Notes under the pieces: model-generated
The model's input: only the letters and a program-made list of their open reading frames with translations
Told to the model about the DNA's origin: nothing
Databases searched by the model: none
Shown: one piece after another, positions 35,336-44,961 of the stretch
How the letters are laid out: each line of letters begins with the position of its first letter
Position numbering within the stretch: position 1 is the stretch's first letter
Program-made: the position numbers and the translations under genes
Source of the DNA: Sphingomonas rubra
GTDB taxonomy: Bacteria; Pseudomonadota; Alphaproteobacteria; Sphingomonadales; Sphingomonadaceae
Direction: 5' to 3'
Length of the DNA stretch: 64,000 bases
Assembly (NCBI RefSeq): GCF_900115745.1
Contig: NZ_FOXP01000006.1
Location: 62,001 to 126,000 of the forward strand

Positions 35336-36751
35336 ATGAAGCTGGGCACCCTGACCGGCGGGACGGAGGAAGCGGCGGTCACCGGTTTCGCGATCGACCA
35401 TCGCAAGGTCGCGCCCGGTACGATCTTCGGCGCCTTTCGCGGCGCGCGGGTCAACGGCGAGGATTTCATCGCCGACGCGGTCAGGAGCGGCGCGGTGGCG
35501 GTGGTCGCGCGGCCCGAGGCGATGGTCGACGGCGCCGTCCACATCGCCGACGACGAGCCGCGCGCCGCGTTCGCGCGGCTGGCGTCGCGCTTCTTCGGGC
35601 CGTTCCCCGACACCGCGGTGGCGGTGACCGGCACCAACGGCAAGACCTCGACCGTGGAGATGACGCGCCAGCTGTGGCGCATGGCCGGCCACCATGCCGC
35701 CTCGATCGGCACGCTGGGCGTCACCACCGCCGACGAGCGGGTGACCACCGGGCTGACCACGCCCGACGTGGTGACCTTCCTGTCCAACGTCGCCGGGCTG
35801 GCGCGCGAGGGGGTGACGCACCTCGCCTTCGAGGCGTCGAGCCACGGGCTGACGCAGTATCGGACGGAGGGGCTGCGCGTCGCGGCGGCGGCGTTCACCA
35901 ATCTCAGCCGCGACCACCTCGACTATCACGGCGACATGGCGGCCTATCTGACCGCCAAGCTGCGCTTGTTCTCCGAGGTGCTGAGCGACGACGGCACCGC
36001 GGTGGTCTGGGCCGACGACCAGGAGAGCGCGCGGGTGATCGACCTGGCGCGCGCCCGCGGCAATCGGCTGGTCACCGTCGGCGAGCGGGGCCAGACGCTG
36101 CGCCTGGTCGGTCGCGATCCGACGCTGCTCGGCCAGGGGCTGGTGATCGAGGCGGAGGGCGCGAGCCACAACGTCCAGCTGCCGCTGATCGGTGCCTATC
36201 AGGCGGCGAACGCGCTGGTCGCGGCAGGGCTGGTCATCGCCACCGGCGGCGAGGTGGCGGCGACGCTGCAGGCGCTGGCCCGGCTGCAACCGGTGCGCGG
36301 GCGGCTGGAACGTGCGGCGATCGCCCGATCGGGCGCGCCGGTCTACGTCGATTACGCGCACACCCCCGACGCGCTGGAGGCGGCGATCGCCGCGCTGAAG
36401 CCGCACGCGGCCGGGCGGCTGATCGCCGTGTTCGGGGCCGGCGGCGACCGCGACCAGGGCAAGCGCGAGCCGATGGGCCTCGTCGCGGTGCAGCGAGCGG
36501 ACGTGGTCATCGTCACCGACGACAATCCGCGCGGCGAGGACCCCGCGGCCATCCGCCGCGACGTGCTTGCCGGCGCGCGCGGTGCCACGGAGATCGGCGA
36601 CCGGCGCGAGGCGATCGCCGCCGCCATCGCCGGGGCCGGGCCGCAGGACATCGTGCTGATCGCCGGCAAGGGCCACGAGCAGGGACAGATCGTGGGGGAT
36701 CTGGTGTTGCCGTTCGACGACGTCGCGGTCGCGCGGGAGTGCGCGGGTTGA
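35336..36751 (+). CDS. murE: UDP-MurNAc-L-Ala-D-Glu:meso-diaminopimelate ligase
   Basis: A 471-residue Mur ligase adding the third residue of the peptidoglycan stem. The ATP loop is GTNGKTSTVEMTRQLW (near residue 99) and the central SSHGLTQYR and DHLDYHGDM motifs follow. The specificity motif VTDDNPRGED near residue 395 is the DNPR type that selects meso-diaminopimelate over lysine, as expected for a Gram-negative. ATG 35336 is ten bases after ftsI. A palindromic repeat separates it from murF. Confidence 0.96.
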   Translation: MKLGTLTGGTEEAAVTGFAIDHRKVAPGTIFGAFRGARVNGEDFIADAVRSGAVAVVARPEAMVDGAVHIADDEPRAAFARLASRFFGPFPDTAVAVTGTNGKTSTVEMTRQLWRMAGHHAASIGTLGVTTADERVTTGLTTPDVVTFLSNVAGLAREGVTHLAFEASSHGLTQYRTEGLRVAAAAFTNLSRDHLDYHGDMAAYLTAKLRLFSEVLSDDGTAVVWADDQESARVIDLARARGNRLVTVGERGQTLRLVGRDPTLLGQGLVIEAEGASHNVQLPLIGAYQAANALVAAGLVIATGGEVAATLQALARLQPVRGRLERAAIARSGAPVYVDYAHTPDALEAAIAALKPHAAGRLIAVFGAGGDRDQGKREPMGLVAVQRADVVIVTDDNPRGEDPAAIRRDVLAGARGATEIGDRREAIAAAIAGAGPQDIVLIAGKGHEQGQIVGDLVLPFDDVAVARECAG

Positions 36752-36765
36752 GCGGGACGAACGAT

Positions 36766-36872
36766 CTCCCCTCCCGCGTGCGGGAAGGGGCGGAGAAGGG
36801 CGGTCGTCCCAAGCTCGGGCTTCGTTACGAGGAAACTGCCCTTCCTCGGCCTCTCCCGACATCGGGAGGGGA
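36766..36872. repeat. Palindromic element between murE and murF
   Basis: A 107-bp element with hairpin CTCCCGCGTGCGGGA on the left and CTCCCGACATCGGGAG on the right, and CTCCCCTCCC / GGGAGGGGAG as outer arms. The right arm GGAGGGGAG is positioned as the Shine-Dalgarno sequence of murF. Confidence 0.8.
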
Positions 36873-36875
36873 GAA

Positions 36876-38246
36876 GTGAGCCTCTGGACCTCCGGCGAGA
36901 TCGCGGCGGCGATCGGGGGCACTTCCTCGGCCGATTTTGCCGTCACCGGCGTCGCCTTCGACAGCCGCGAGGTCGGGCCCGGCGACCTGTTCGTCGCGCT
37001 GAAGGGCGAGGCGACCGACGGTCACCGCTTCCTCGACCAGGCGTTCGCGCAAGGGGCGGCGGGCGCGATCGTGTCGGCGCCGACCGACCAGCCCCATGTC
37101 CGCGTCGCCGACAGCTTCGCCGCGCTGGAGGCGCTCGGCCGCGCTGCCCGCGCGCGGACGGCCGCCATGATCGTCGGCGTCACCGGCTCGGTCGGCAAGA
37201 CCGGCACCAAGGAGGCGCTCGCCGCCTGTCTCGACCGGACGTGGCGGGGGCAGGTGCATCGCTCGGTCAAGAGCTACAACAACCATACCGGCGTTCCGCT
37301 GAGCCTCGCGCGGATGCCCGCGGCGTCGCGCGCCGGCGTGTTCGAGATGGGGATGAACCACGCGGGCGAACTCGCGCACCTGACCACGCTGGTCCGCCCG
37401 CACGTCGCCATCGTCACCGCGATCGCGCCCGCGCACACCGAGTTCTTCGCGGGCGAGGAGGCGATCGCCGACGCCAAGGGCGAGATTTTCCGCGGCCTCG
37501 AACCGGGCGGCACGGCGATCGTGCCCTATGACAGCCCGCACCGTGACCGCCTGCTCGCCGCCGCCGCGCCGTACGCGGGCCGGGTCGTCACCTTCGGCCT
37601 CGATCGCGGTGCCGACGTCCACGCGATCGAGGCGGTGCGGCTGGAGTCGGCCGGCAGCTTCGTCACCGCGCGGGTCGGCGGGCGCGAGCTGAGCTTCACC
37701 CTGTCGCAGCCGGGCGACCACTGGGTCTCCAACGCGCTCGCCGTGCTCGCCGCGGTCGACGCGGTCGGCGGCGACCTGGGACTCGCCGGCCTCGCGCTCG
37801 CCGATCTGGGCGGGTTGCAGGGGCGGGGGGAACGGTTCCGGACCGCGGGCGACGTGCTGGTGATCGACGAGAGCTACAACGCCAACCCCTCGTCGATGCG
37901 CGCGACGCTGGCCGTGCTCGGCCGCGAACCCGGCCGCCGCCTGGCGATTCTGGGGGAGATGCGCGAACTCGGCGCCGGATCAGATGCTTATCACGCGAAC
38001 CTCGCGGAGCCGATCATCGCCGCGCGCGTCGAACGGGTGGTGCTGGTCGGCGAAGCGATGGCGCCGCTCGCCGCCGCGCTTGAGGGGCGCGTCGGACTCG
38101 TCCATGTGGCGTCCGCCCTCGACGCGCTCGACGCCGCCCGTGCCCAGCTGACCGACGGCGATGTGGTGCTGGTCAAGGGATCGAACGGGGTGGGGCTGTC
38201 GCGCGTGGTCGCGGGGTTGAGGGCGGGCTTGAGGAACGAGACGTAG
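36876..38246 (+). CDS. murF: UDP-MurNAc-tripeptide:D-Ala-D-Ala ligase
   Basis: A 456-residue Mur ligase completing the pentapeptide precursor. The ATP loop is GVTGSVGKTGTKEALAACL (near residue 108), followed by KSYNNHTGVPLSLA, EMGMNHAGELAHL and DESYNANPSSMRATL, all MurF signatures. It starts at GTG 36876, directly after the GGAGGGGAG arm of the palindromic repeat that separates it from murE. It abuts mraY with no gap (TAGATG). Confidence 0.96.
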   Translation: MSLWTSGEIAAAIGGTSSADFAVTGVAFDSREVGPGDLFVALKGEATDGHRFLDQAFAQGAAGAIVSAPTDQPHVRVADSFAALEALGRAARARTAAMIVGVTGSVGKTGTKEALAACLDRTWRGQVHRSVKSYNNHTGVPLSLARMPAASRAGVFEMGMNHAGELAHLTTLVRPHVAIVTAIAPAHTEFFAGEEAIADAKGEIFRGLEPGGTAIVPYDSPHRDRLLAAAAPYAGRVVTFGLDRGADVHAIEAVRLESAGSFVTARVGGRELSFTLSQPGDHWVSNALAVLAAVDAVGGDLGLAGLALADLGGLQGRGERFRTAGDVLVIDESYNANPSSMRATLAVLGREPGRRLAILGEMRELGAGSDAYHANLAEPIIAARVERVVLVGEAMAPLAAALEGRVGLVHVASALDALDAARAQLTDGDVVLVKGSNGVGLSRVVAGLRAGLRNET

Positions 38247-39317
38247 ATGCTGTTCTGGATCGCGGCGCACCTGGGCTATCCGGGGCTGCTCAACCTCATC
38301 CGATACCAGACCTTCCGCACCGGCGCGGCGGTGGCGACGGCGCTCATCATCGGCTGGATCATCGGCCCGAAGTTCATCGGCTGGCTGCGCGTGCGCCAGG
38401 GCAAGGGCCAGCCGATCCGCGCCGACGGGCCGCAGACCCACCTCGCCAAACGCGGCACGCCGACCATGGGCGGCCTGATGATCCTGACCGCGATGAGCCT
38501 GGCGATCCTCCTCTGGATGGACCTGTCGAACCCGTTCGTCTGGGCATGCCTGTTCGTCACCCTGGGCTTCGGCGCGATCGGGTTCATGGACGATTACGAT
38601 AAGGTCCGGAAGGCGACCACCGCCGGCATCCCCGGCCGCGTCCGGCTGCTGCTGGAGTTCCTGATCGCAGGGATCGCCGCCTGGATCATCATGCGCCAGA
38701 ACGGGTCGGGGCTCTTCCTGCCGTTCACCAACCGCTATTACCTCGAACTCTGGTGGTTCTACCCCGTGTTCGCGGCGTTCACGATCGTCGCGTTCGGCAA
38801 CGCGGTGAACCTGACCGACGGGCTGGACGGGCTGGCGACGATGCCGGTCATCATCGCCTCCGTGACCTTCATGGTCATCGTCTACCTCGCCGGCAACGTC
38901 CGCTTCGCCGACTATCTCGGCATCCCGCACGTGGCCGGCGCGGGCGAGCTGGCGATCTTCTGCGGCGCGGTGGTGGGGGCGGGGCTCGCCTTCCTCTGGT
39001 ACAACGCGCCGCCCGCGGCGGTGTTCATGGGCGACACCGGCAGCCTGGCGCTCGGCGGCGCGCTCGGCACGATCGCGGTGGTCGCGCATCACGAGATCGT
39101 GCTGGGCATCGTCGGCGGGCTGTTCGTGGTGGAGGCGCTCAGCGTCATCGTCCAGGTGTTCTTCTACAAGCGCACGGGCAAGCGCGTCTTCCGCATGGCG
39201 CCGATCCACCACCATTTCGAGCAGCTCGGCTGGAGCGAGCCGACGGTGGTGATCCGCTTCTGGATCATCAGCCTGGTGCTGGCGCTCGCCGGGCTGTCGA
39301 CGCTGAAACTCCGGTGA
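38247..39317 (+). CDS. mraY: Phospho-MurNAc-pentapeptide translocase
   Basis: A 356-residue integral membrane enzyme that makes lipid I from UDP-MurNAc-pentapeptide and undecaprenyl phosphate. About ten helices are visible. Signature segments are [66 protein letters not shown] and [12 protein letters not shown]; these hold the metal-binding aspartates and the HHH motif. Its stop overlaps the murD GTG start. Confidence 0.97.
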   Translation: MLFWIAAHLGYPGLLNLIRYQTFRTGAAVATALIIGWIIGPKFIGWLRVRQGKGQPIRADGPQTHLAKRGTPTMGGLMILTAMSLAILLWMDLSNPFVWACLFVTLGFGAIGFMDDYDKVRKATTAGIPGRVRLLLEFLIAGIAAWIIMRQNGSGLFLPFTNRYYLELWWFYPVFAAFTIVAFGNAVNLTDGLDGLATMPVIIASVTFMVIVYLAGNVRFADYLGIPHVAGAGELAIFCGAVVGAGLAFLWYNAPPAAVFMGDTGSLALGGALGTIAVVAHHEIVLGIVGGLFVVEALSVIVQVFFYKRTGKRVFRMAPIHHHFEQLGWSEPTVVIRFWIISLVLALAGLSTLKLR

Positions 39318-40744
39318 TCGTCTCCCCGGTCTGGAGGGGCAGGCGCTACGCGGTGCTGGGCCTTGCGCGGTCGGGCGCGGCGACGGTGCGGGCGTTGCTG
39401 GCGGCGGGCGCGCACGTGCAGGCGTGGGATGCGGACGAGACGCGGCGTTCTTCAGTCCTCCCCGAGCTTGCTCGGGGAGGGGGACCGTCGCCGAAGGCGA
39501 TGGTGGAGGGGCAGGTGGCGCAGCCGCCGTCTTCGACGGCGCCCCTCCACCACTCGGCTGACGCCGAGCGGTCCCCCTCCCCAAGCAGGCTTGGGGAGGA
39601 CGTGGTGATCGCCCCGCTCGACGACCTCGCCGGCTTCGACGCGCTGGTGGTGTCGCCGGGCGTGCCGCTCAACACCCACCCGATCGCCGCGGTGGCGCGG
39701 GCGGCGGGGGTGCCGATCATCGGCGATATCGAGCTGTTCGCGGAGGCGCGCGCGTCGCTGCCGCCGCACAAGGTGGTCGGCATCACCGGCACCAACGGCA
39801 AGTCGACCACCACCGCGCTCGTCCACCACATCCTGCGAACCGCGGGCGTGCCGAGCCTGATGGGCGGCAATATCGGCCTGCCGATCCTGGCGCAGGAGCC
39901 GTTGCTGGAAGGCGGCGTCTACGTGCTGGAGCTGTCGAGCTACCAGATCGACCTGACCCGCACGCTCGATTGCGAGGTGGCGGTGCTCCTCGATGTCACG
40001 CCCGACCACCTCGATCGCTACGACGGCTTCGAGGATTATCGCGCGTCCAAGCTGCGGCTGCTCGACATGCAGGCATGGGACCAGGTCGCCGTGGTCGCGA
40101 GCGACGAGAACGGGGTCGGCAGCGCCGTCCGCGCGATGACGACGGGAGCCGAGCTGACGCAATGGTTCGGTGGCGACTATGCCATCGACTTTGCCGACGA
40201 GCAGTCGCACTGGCCCTCCCTGCAAGGCCCGCACAACGCACAGAATGCCTGGGCGGCCAGGATCGCATGCCTCGCGCTGGGCCTGCCGCACGGCGCGATC
40301 GACGCAGGCCTCCGCACTTTCACCGGCCTCCCCCACCGCATGCAGCGCGTCGCCACGATCGACGGCGTCGCCTATGTCAACGATTCCAAGGCCACCAACC
40401 CGGAATCCGCCGCGCCCGCGCTCGGTGCCTTTCCGCGCATCCACTGGATCGTCGGCGGGCGCGCCAAGGGCGACGATCTCGACGCCTGCGCGCCCTATTT
40501 CGGCAACGTCGTCGCCGCCTACACGATCGGCGAGGCGGGGCCGCGGTTCTTCGAAGTGTTGAAGGGCCGCGTGCCCGTCGTTGAGAACGCCGGCTCGCTC
40601 GACATCGCCGTCGCGCACGCCGCCGCCGCGGCGCGGCCCGGCGACACGGTGCTGCTGTCGCCCGCCTGCGCTAGCTTCGATCAATATCGCGACTATGAAG
40701 AGCGCGGGGCCGCGTTCGGGTCTCTCGTGGAGAAGCTCGCATGA
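39314..40744 (+). CDS. murD: UDP-MurNAc-L-alanine:D-glutamate ligase, with repeat-encoded insert
   Basis: A 476-residue Mur ligase adding D-glutamate. The ATP loop [44 protein letters not shown] and the C-terminal [17 protein letters not shown] are normal. Residues 48-96 are exactly encoded by a 147-bp palindromic element and have no place in the family; they are Pro/Ser/Arg-rich and probably disordered. The insert falls in domain 1 between the second strand (QAWDAD) and DALVVSPGV, where E. coli MurD has a surface loop. Starts at GTG 39314 in a GTGA overlap with mraY; overlaps ftsW by ATGA. Confidence 0.95.
   Translation: MIVSPVWRGRRYAVLGLARSGAATVRALLAAGAHVQAWDADETRRSSVLPELARGGGPSPKAMVEGQVAQPPSSTAPLHHSADAERSPSPSRLGEDVVIAPLDDLAGFDALVVSPGVPLNTHPIAAVARAAGVPIIGDIELFAEARASLPPHKVVGITGTNGKSTTTALVHHILRTAGVPSLMGGNIGLPILAQEPLLEGGVYVLELSSYQIDLTRTLDCEVAVLLDVTPDHLDRYDGFEDYRASKLRLLDMQAWDQVAVVASDENGVGSAVRAMTTGAELTQWFGGDYAIDFADEQSHWPSLQGPHNAQNAWAARIACLALGLPHGAIDAGLRTFTGLPHRMQRVATIDGVAYVNDSKATNPESAAPALGAFPRIHWIVGGRAKGDDLDACAPYFGNVVAAYTIGEAGPRFFEVLKGRVPVVENAGSLDIAVAHAAAAARPGDTVLLSPACASFDQYRDYEERGAAFGSLVEKLA
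39455..39601. repeat. Palindromic element in frame inside murD (family C, copy 1)
   Basis: 147 bp, exactly 49 codons. Outer ends GTCCTCCCC / GGGGAGGAC are inverted. The left hairpin is CCTCCCCGAGC-tt-GCTCGGGGAGG and the right one CCTCCCCAAGC-ag-GCTTGGGGAGG; between them GGACCG and GTGGAGGGGC pair with GCCCCTCCAC and CGGTCC. The element can fold as a three-way structure. Confidence 0.92.
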
Positions 40745-42000
40745 CCGACGTCCGCGCCGGCGGTTCGGGAACCGACCGTCTGGGGAATGACAGGGGCGGT
40801 CGCGCGCTGATGGCGCAGATGAGGAAGCGTGGCGGCCGCGGTGACCGGTCGCCGCTCGGCACCTGGTTCTGGGACATCGACCGGATGCTGCTGGCGCTCA
40901 CCGCCTGCCTGATCGCGATCGGCCTGATCGCGGTCGCGGCGGCGAGCCCGGCGACGGCGGTGCGCTACTCGGGCGAGCATCACAAGATCGCGCCGCTCTA
41001 TTATTTCTGGCGCCAGCTGATGTGGGTGGGCCTGTCGCTGCCGGTGCTGATCGCGGTGTCGATGCTGCCGGTCGCGCAGGCGCGGCGGCTGGCGGTGTCG
41101 GGCGCGGCGGTGTTCGTCGCGCTGCTCGCGCTCGCGCCGGTGATCGGCGCCGAGCATAACGGCGCCCGCCGCTGGATCGGCGTCGGCATCGCCGAGTTCC
41201 AGCCGTCCGAGTTCCTGAAGCCCCTGTTCATCGTCACGGTCGCCTGGCTGCTGTCGCTGAAGGCGAAGGATCGCGAATTGCCGACCGTGTTCATCACCGG
41301 CGCGATGACCGCGGGCGTGGCGGTGCTGCTGATGCTGCAACCCGATTTCGGCCAGACGGTGATCTTCTGCTCGGTATGGATGGCGCTGCTGATGATCGCG
41401 GGGACGCCGACGCGGGTGCTCGCCGGCATCGTCGGCATGGTGCCGGTCGGGCTGGTCTGCGCCTATCTCTTCTACGGCACGGCGCGTCAGCGGATCGACG
41501 CGTTCCTGTTCCCCGGCATCGAGGGGGAGGGGGCCGCCGACCATTTCCAGGTCGACGCCGCGCACCGCACGCTGACCAGCGGTGGCTGGACCGGCACCGG
41601 CCCCGGCGCGGGATCGGCCAAGTTCGGGCTGCCGGAAGCGCATACCGACTACATCTTCTCGGTGATCGGCGAGGAGTTCGGGCTGATCGCCTGCTCGGTC
41701 GTCGCGGTCGTCTTCCTCGCCATCGTGGTGCGCGTGTTCGTGAAACTGCTCGACGAGCAGGATGAGTTCAAGCTCCTCGCCGCCGCCGGCCTGGCGACGC
41801 AGTTCGGCGCGCAGGCGCTGGTCTCGATGGCGGTCAACACCGGCCTGGCGCCGTCCAAGGGGATGACGCTGCCGTTCATCAGCTATGGCGGATCGTCGAT
41901 GATCGCGCTGTCGATCGGCATGGGGTTGCTCCTCGCCTTCACCCGGCGCAATCCGTTCCTGACGCGGAGCCCCTACGTGGTCCGCTGGAGCGGTGAATGA
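40741..42000 (+). CDS. ftsW: Septal peptidoglycan glycosyltransferase FtsW
   Basis: A 419-residue SEDS-family membrane protein that polymerises septal glycan with FtsI. About ten helices begin at residue 48 after a basic cytoplasmic start. Characteristic segments are GARRWIGVGIAEFQPSEFLK, MLQPDFGQTVIF, LPEAHTDYIFSVIGEEFG and MTLPFISYGGSSMI. It starts at ATG 40741 overlapping murD (ATGA). It is followed by a 170-bp inverted-repeat element rather than by murG directly. Confidence 0.96.
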   Translation: MTDVRAGGSGTDRLGNDRGGRALMAQMRKRGGRGDRSPLGTWFWDIDRMLLALTACLIAIGLIAVAAASPATAVRYSGEHHKIAPLYYFWRQLMWVGLSLPVLIAVSMLPVAQARRLAVSGAAVFVALLALAPVIGAEHNGARRWIGVGIAEFQPSEFLKPLFIVTVAWLLSLKAKDRELPTVFITGAMTAGVAVLLMLQPDFGQTVIFCSVWMALLMIAGTPTRVLAGIVGMVPVGLVCAYLFYGTARQRIDAFLFPGIEGEGAADHFQVDAAHRTLTSGGWTGTGPGAGSAKFGLPEAHTDYIFSVIGEEFGLIACSVVAVVFLAIVVRVFVKLLDEQDEFKLLAAAGLATQFGAQALVSMAVNTGLAPSKGMTLPFISYGGSSMIALSIGMGLLLAFTRRNPFLTRSPYVVRWSGE

Positions 42001-42002
42001 CA

Positions 42003-42178
42003 AGGGTGAGAACTCATGATTGCCGACGGCTCCGGGCGACCGCGAAGCGGCGGGCCGGATCGATCCCGCAGGTGTGTCATTCGTCGTCAACGATGCGCCG
42101 CATCGCCTCCTCCTCTTTCCTTCCTGCGAGCTCGATCCGGCTCCGTCATGGCCATCGGCAATCATGAGTTCTCAACCT
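42003..42178. repeat. MITE-like element between ftsW and murG (family E)
   Basis: Perfect 20-bp terminal inverted repeats TGAGAACTCATGATTGCCGA (42007-42026) and its complement (42155-42174), extendable to 24 bp with one mismatch. The roughly 125-bp core has no open frame of note. The right repeat contains the ATG of murG. No second copy was seen in the window. Confidence 0.9.
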
Positions 42179-43315
42179 AGACATTATGTGTTGGCGGCCG
42201 GTGGTACGGGCGGTCACATGGTACCGGCGGCGGCGCTGGCGCAGGAATTGACGAGACGTGGCCACCGCGTCGCGCTGGTCTCCGACGCGCGCGGCGTGCG
42301 CTTTCCGGGTCTGTTCGAGGGCGTGCAGACGCACGTCCTGCCTGCCGGTCGCTTTCAGGTGAAGCGGCCGCAGGGCTGGGCGTCGGCGGTGCGCGAGATG
42401 TGGCGCGGGCGGGCGATGGCGCGCGAACTGTACCGGACCTTCCGTCCCGCCGCCGTGGTCGGCTTCGGCGGCTACCCGGCGCTGCCGGCGCTGCTCGCCG
42501 CCTTCGCCGACAAGATCCCCACCGCCGTGCACGAGCAGAACGCCGTGCTGGGCCGGGTCAATCGGCTGGTCGCGGGCAAGGTCCACGCGATCGCCACCTC
42601 CTACGCGGAGACGCAGCGGTTGCCGGCGCGGCTCGCGGGCAAGACGCACCTCGTGGGCAATCCGGTGCGCGAGGCGGTTCTGGCGCTTCGTGCCAGACCC
42701 TATCCGTTATTGGAGGAGGACGGCATCTTCCGCGTCCTGGTGACCGGCGGCAGCCAGGGCGCGAGCGTGCTGTCCAAGGTGGTGCCCGACGGTTTGGCGA
42801 TGCTGCCGCCCAATTTCCGCCGCCGCCTGCAGGTGACGCACCAGGCGCGGATCGAGGACATCGACGCGGCGCGCGCGCAATATGCCGAGCACCACATCGC
42901 CGCCGAGCTCGCCACCTACCTGCCCGACATGCCCGAGCAGCTCGCCTGGGCACACCTCGTGATCGGTCGCGCGGGCGCGTCGACGATCGCCGAGCTGACC
43001 GCGGCGGGGCGGCCGGCGATCCTGGTGCCGCTGCCCTCCGCGACCGACGATCACCAGACGGCGAACGCGCGCGAGATGACGGCGGCGGGCGGCGCGCGGA
43101 CGATCGCGCAAGGGGCGTTCACCGCGGTGGAACTCGCCAAGCAGATGCAGAAGCTGGGCCTCGATCCGGAAGCGCTGGAGAATGCCGCCGGTCGCGCCAA
43201 GAGCGTCGGTCGGCCGACGGCGGTGAGCGATCTGGCCGATCTGGTCGAGAGCCTCGATGCGCCGCTGGCGCGCCTGCCGGTCGCCACGCGTCAGCCCAGG
43301 GAGGCGTTCGCGTGA
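42164..43315 (+). CDS. murG: UDP-GlcNAc:lipid I GlcNAc transferase
   Basis: A 383-residue peripheral membrane glycosyltransferase making lipid II. The start MSSQPRHYVLAAGGTGGHMVPA holds the glycine-rich lipid-binding loop; HEQNAVLGRVNRL, VTGGSQGASVL and the UDP-GlcNAc site IGRAGASTIAELTAAGRPAILVPLP are present. ATG 42164 is the only start giving a normal N-terminus, and it lies inside the right inverted repeat of a MITE-like element. No clear Shine-Dalgarno sequence precedes it. The upstream in-frame extension reads through the element and looks non-native. Confidence 0.95.
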   Translation: MSSQPRHYVLAAGGTGGHMVPAAALAQELTRRGHRVALVSDARGVRFPGLFEGVQTHVLPAGRFQVKRPQGWASAVREMWRGRAMARELYRTFRPAAVVGFGGYPALPALLAAFADKIPTAVHEQNAVLGRVNRLVAGKVHAIATSYAETQRLPARLAGKTHLVGNPVREAVLALRARPYPLLEEDGIFRVLVTGGSQGASVLSKVVPDGLAMLPPNFRRRLQVTHQARIEDIDAARAQYAEHHIAAELATYLPDMPEQLAWAHLVIGRAGASTIAELTAAGRPAILVPLPSATDDHQTANAREMTAAGGARTIAQGAFTAVELAKQMQKLGLDPEALENAAGRAKSVGRPTAVSDLADLVESLDAPLARLPVATRQPREAFA

Positions 43316-43331
43316 TTTCGTTGTCTTCGTA

Positions 43332-43350
43332 CCTCCCCTTGCAGGGGAGG
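43332..43350. repeat. Short palindrome in the murG-murC gap
   Basis: CCTCCCC-TTGCA-GGGGAGG, the same stem sequence as the family C hairpins. Its right arm GGGGAGG lies seven bases before the murC ATG and would serve as the ribosome-binding site. Confidence 0.8.
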
Positions 43351-43357
43351 AATTAGG

Positions 43358-44764
43358 ATGCGCGGCGTCGCGACCGATATCGGCACGATCCACTTCGTCG
43401 GGATCGGCGGCATCGGCATGTCCGGCATTGCCGAGGTGATGCACAATCTCGGCTACCGCGTGCAGGGCTCCGACGTCGCCGAGGGCTATGTCGTCCAGGG
43501 CCTGCGCGACCGGGGTATCGCGGTGGCCATCGGCCACAAGGCGGAGAATATCGGCGACGCGGCCGTCGTCGTCGTCTCCACCGCCATCGTCCGCTCCAAC
43601 CCCGAGGTCGAGGCGGCGCTGGAGAAGCGCGTGCCCGTCGTCCGCCGCGCGGAGATGCTGGCCGAGCTGATGCGGCTGAAATCCACGGTGGCGGTGGCCG
43701 GCACGCACGGCAAGACGACCACCACGTCGATGGTTGCGGCGCTGCTCGATGCAGGGGGCGTCGACCCGACCGTCATCAACGGCGGCATCATCAACAGCTA
43801 CGGCTCCAACGCTCGCCTGGGCGCATCCGACTGGATGGTGGTGGAGGCCGACGAGAGCGACGGCAGCTTCCTGCGTCTCGACGGCACCATCGCGGTCGTC
43901 ACCAACATCGATCCCGAGCATCTGGATCATTACGGCAGCTTCGACCGGGCGAAGGACGCCTATGTCGAGTTCGTCGAGAACGTGCCCTTCTACGGCGCGG
44001 CGCTGCTCTGCCTCGATCATCCGGAAGTGCAGGGCATCCTGCCGCGCGTGCGCGACCGCCGCGTCGTCACCTACGGCTTCTCGGCGCAGGCCGACGTGCG
44101 CGGGGTGAACGTGACGCCCGTTCCCGGCGGCAACCGCTTCGACGTGGCCGTGCGCGACCGCGACGGCCATACGCGGACGATCGAGGCGATCGAGCTGCCG
44201 ATGGCCGGCCGCCACAACGTGCAGAACGCGCTCGCCGCGGTCGGCGTGGCGCTGGAACTCGGCATCGAGGACGCGACGATCCAGCGCGGTTTCCACGCGT
44301 TCGGCGGGGTCAAGCGGCGCTTCACCAAGGTAGGCGAGGTGGGCGGCGCCACCATTATCGACGATTACGGCCACCACCCGGTTGAGATCCGCGCCGTCCT
44401 CGCCGCCGCCAGGGAAGGCGCGCAGGGGCGGGTGATCGCCGTCGTCCAGCCGCACCGTTACTCGCGGCTCGGCAATCTGATGGAGGAGTTCCAAACCGCG
44501 TTCAACGACGCCGATCGCGTGCTCGTCACCCCCGTCTACGCCGCGGGCGAGGCGCCGGTGGAGGGCGTCGACGCCGACACGCTGGTCGGCGGGCTCAAGC
44601 GCCGTGGCCATCGCCACGCCGCGACGATCGCCGATGCCGACGCGCTCGCCGCGGAACTCGCCGGCACGCTGCGGCCCGACGACATGGTGGTCTGCCTGGG
44701 CGCGGGCGACATCACCAAATGGGCCGCCGGCCTGGCCGACGCGGTGCGGGAGAAGACGAGATGA
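43358..44764 (+). CDS. murC: UDP-MurNAc:L-alanine ligase
   Basis: A 468-residue Mur ligase starting stem-peptide synthesis. The N-terminal Rossmann motif [16 protein letters not shown], the ATP loop [40 protein letters not shown] and [17 protein letters not shown] are all standard. The ribosome-binding site before ATG 43358 is GGGGAGGAATTAGG, part of a short palindrome. It overlaps the next small gene by ATGA. Confidence 0.97.
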   Translation: MRGVATDIGTIHFVGIGGIGMSGIAEVMHNLGYRVQGSDVAEGYVVQGLRDRGIAVAIGHKAENIGDAAVVVVSTAIVRSNPEVEAALEKRVPVVRRAEMLAELMRLKSTVAVAGTHGKTTTTSMVAALLDAGGVDPTVINGGIINSYGSNARLGASDWMVVEADESDGSFLRLDGTIAVVTNIDPEHLDHYGSFDRAKDAYVEFVENVPFYGAALLCLDHPEVQGILPRVRDRRVVTYGFSAQADVRGVNVTPVPGGNRFDVAVRDRDGHTRTIEAIELPMAGRHNVQNALAAVGVALELGIEDATIQRGFHAFGGVKRRFTKVGEVGGATIIDDYGHHPVEIRAVLAAAREGAQGRVIAVVQPHRYSRLGNLMEEFQTAFNDADRVLVTPVYAAGEAPVEGVDADTLVGGLKRRGHRHAATIADADALAAELAGTLRPDDMVVCLGAGDITKWAAGLADAVREKTR

Positions 44765-44961
44765 CCGACTGGTTCAAGGCATCGCTCGACGCGCAGAAGC
44801 AGATCCTCGACGCGCAGGCGGAGGGGCTGAAGCTCGGCCAGCAGGCGGTCGACACGGGCAAGGCGTTCGCCGACGCGCAGGCCGCCTCGGTCAAGGCGGC
44901 GGAGGCGAACGTCGCCGCCTGGCAGGCGTGGATGCGGCTGTGGGGCGCCGGTCCGTGGTGA
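44761..44961 (+). CDS. Small amphipathic protein between murC and murB, unknown function
   Basis: A 66-residue protein, [19 protein letters not shown] at the start and [13 protein letters not shown] at the end. The middle is Ala/Gln/Lys-rich, predicted helical and amphipathic, with phasin-like heptad spacing. Its ATG overlaps the murC stop (ATGA) and its TGA overlaps the murB start (GTGA), so it is coupled on both sides, strong evidence of real translation. The aromatic ends suggest membrane-surface contact. No named family is recognised. Confidence 0.75.
   Translation: MTDWFKASLDAQKQILDAQAEGLKLGQQAVDTGKAFADAQAASVKAAEANVAAWQAWMRLWGAGPW

Noticed and set aside
42020..42163. Upstream in-frame extension of MurG
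   Set aside because: It is a read-through of the inverted-repeat element and does not resemble any MurG N-terminus.
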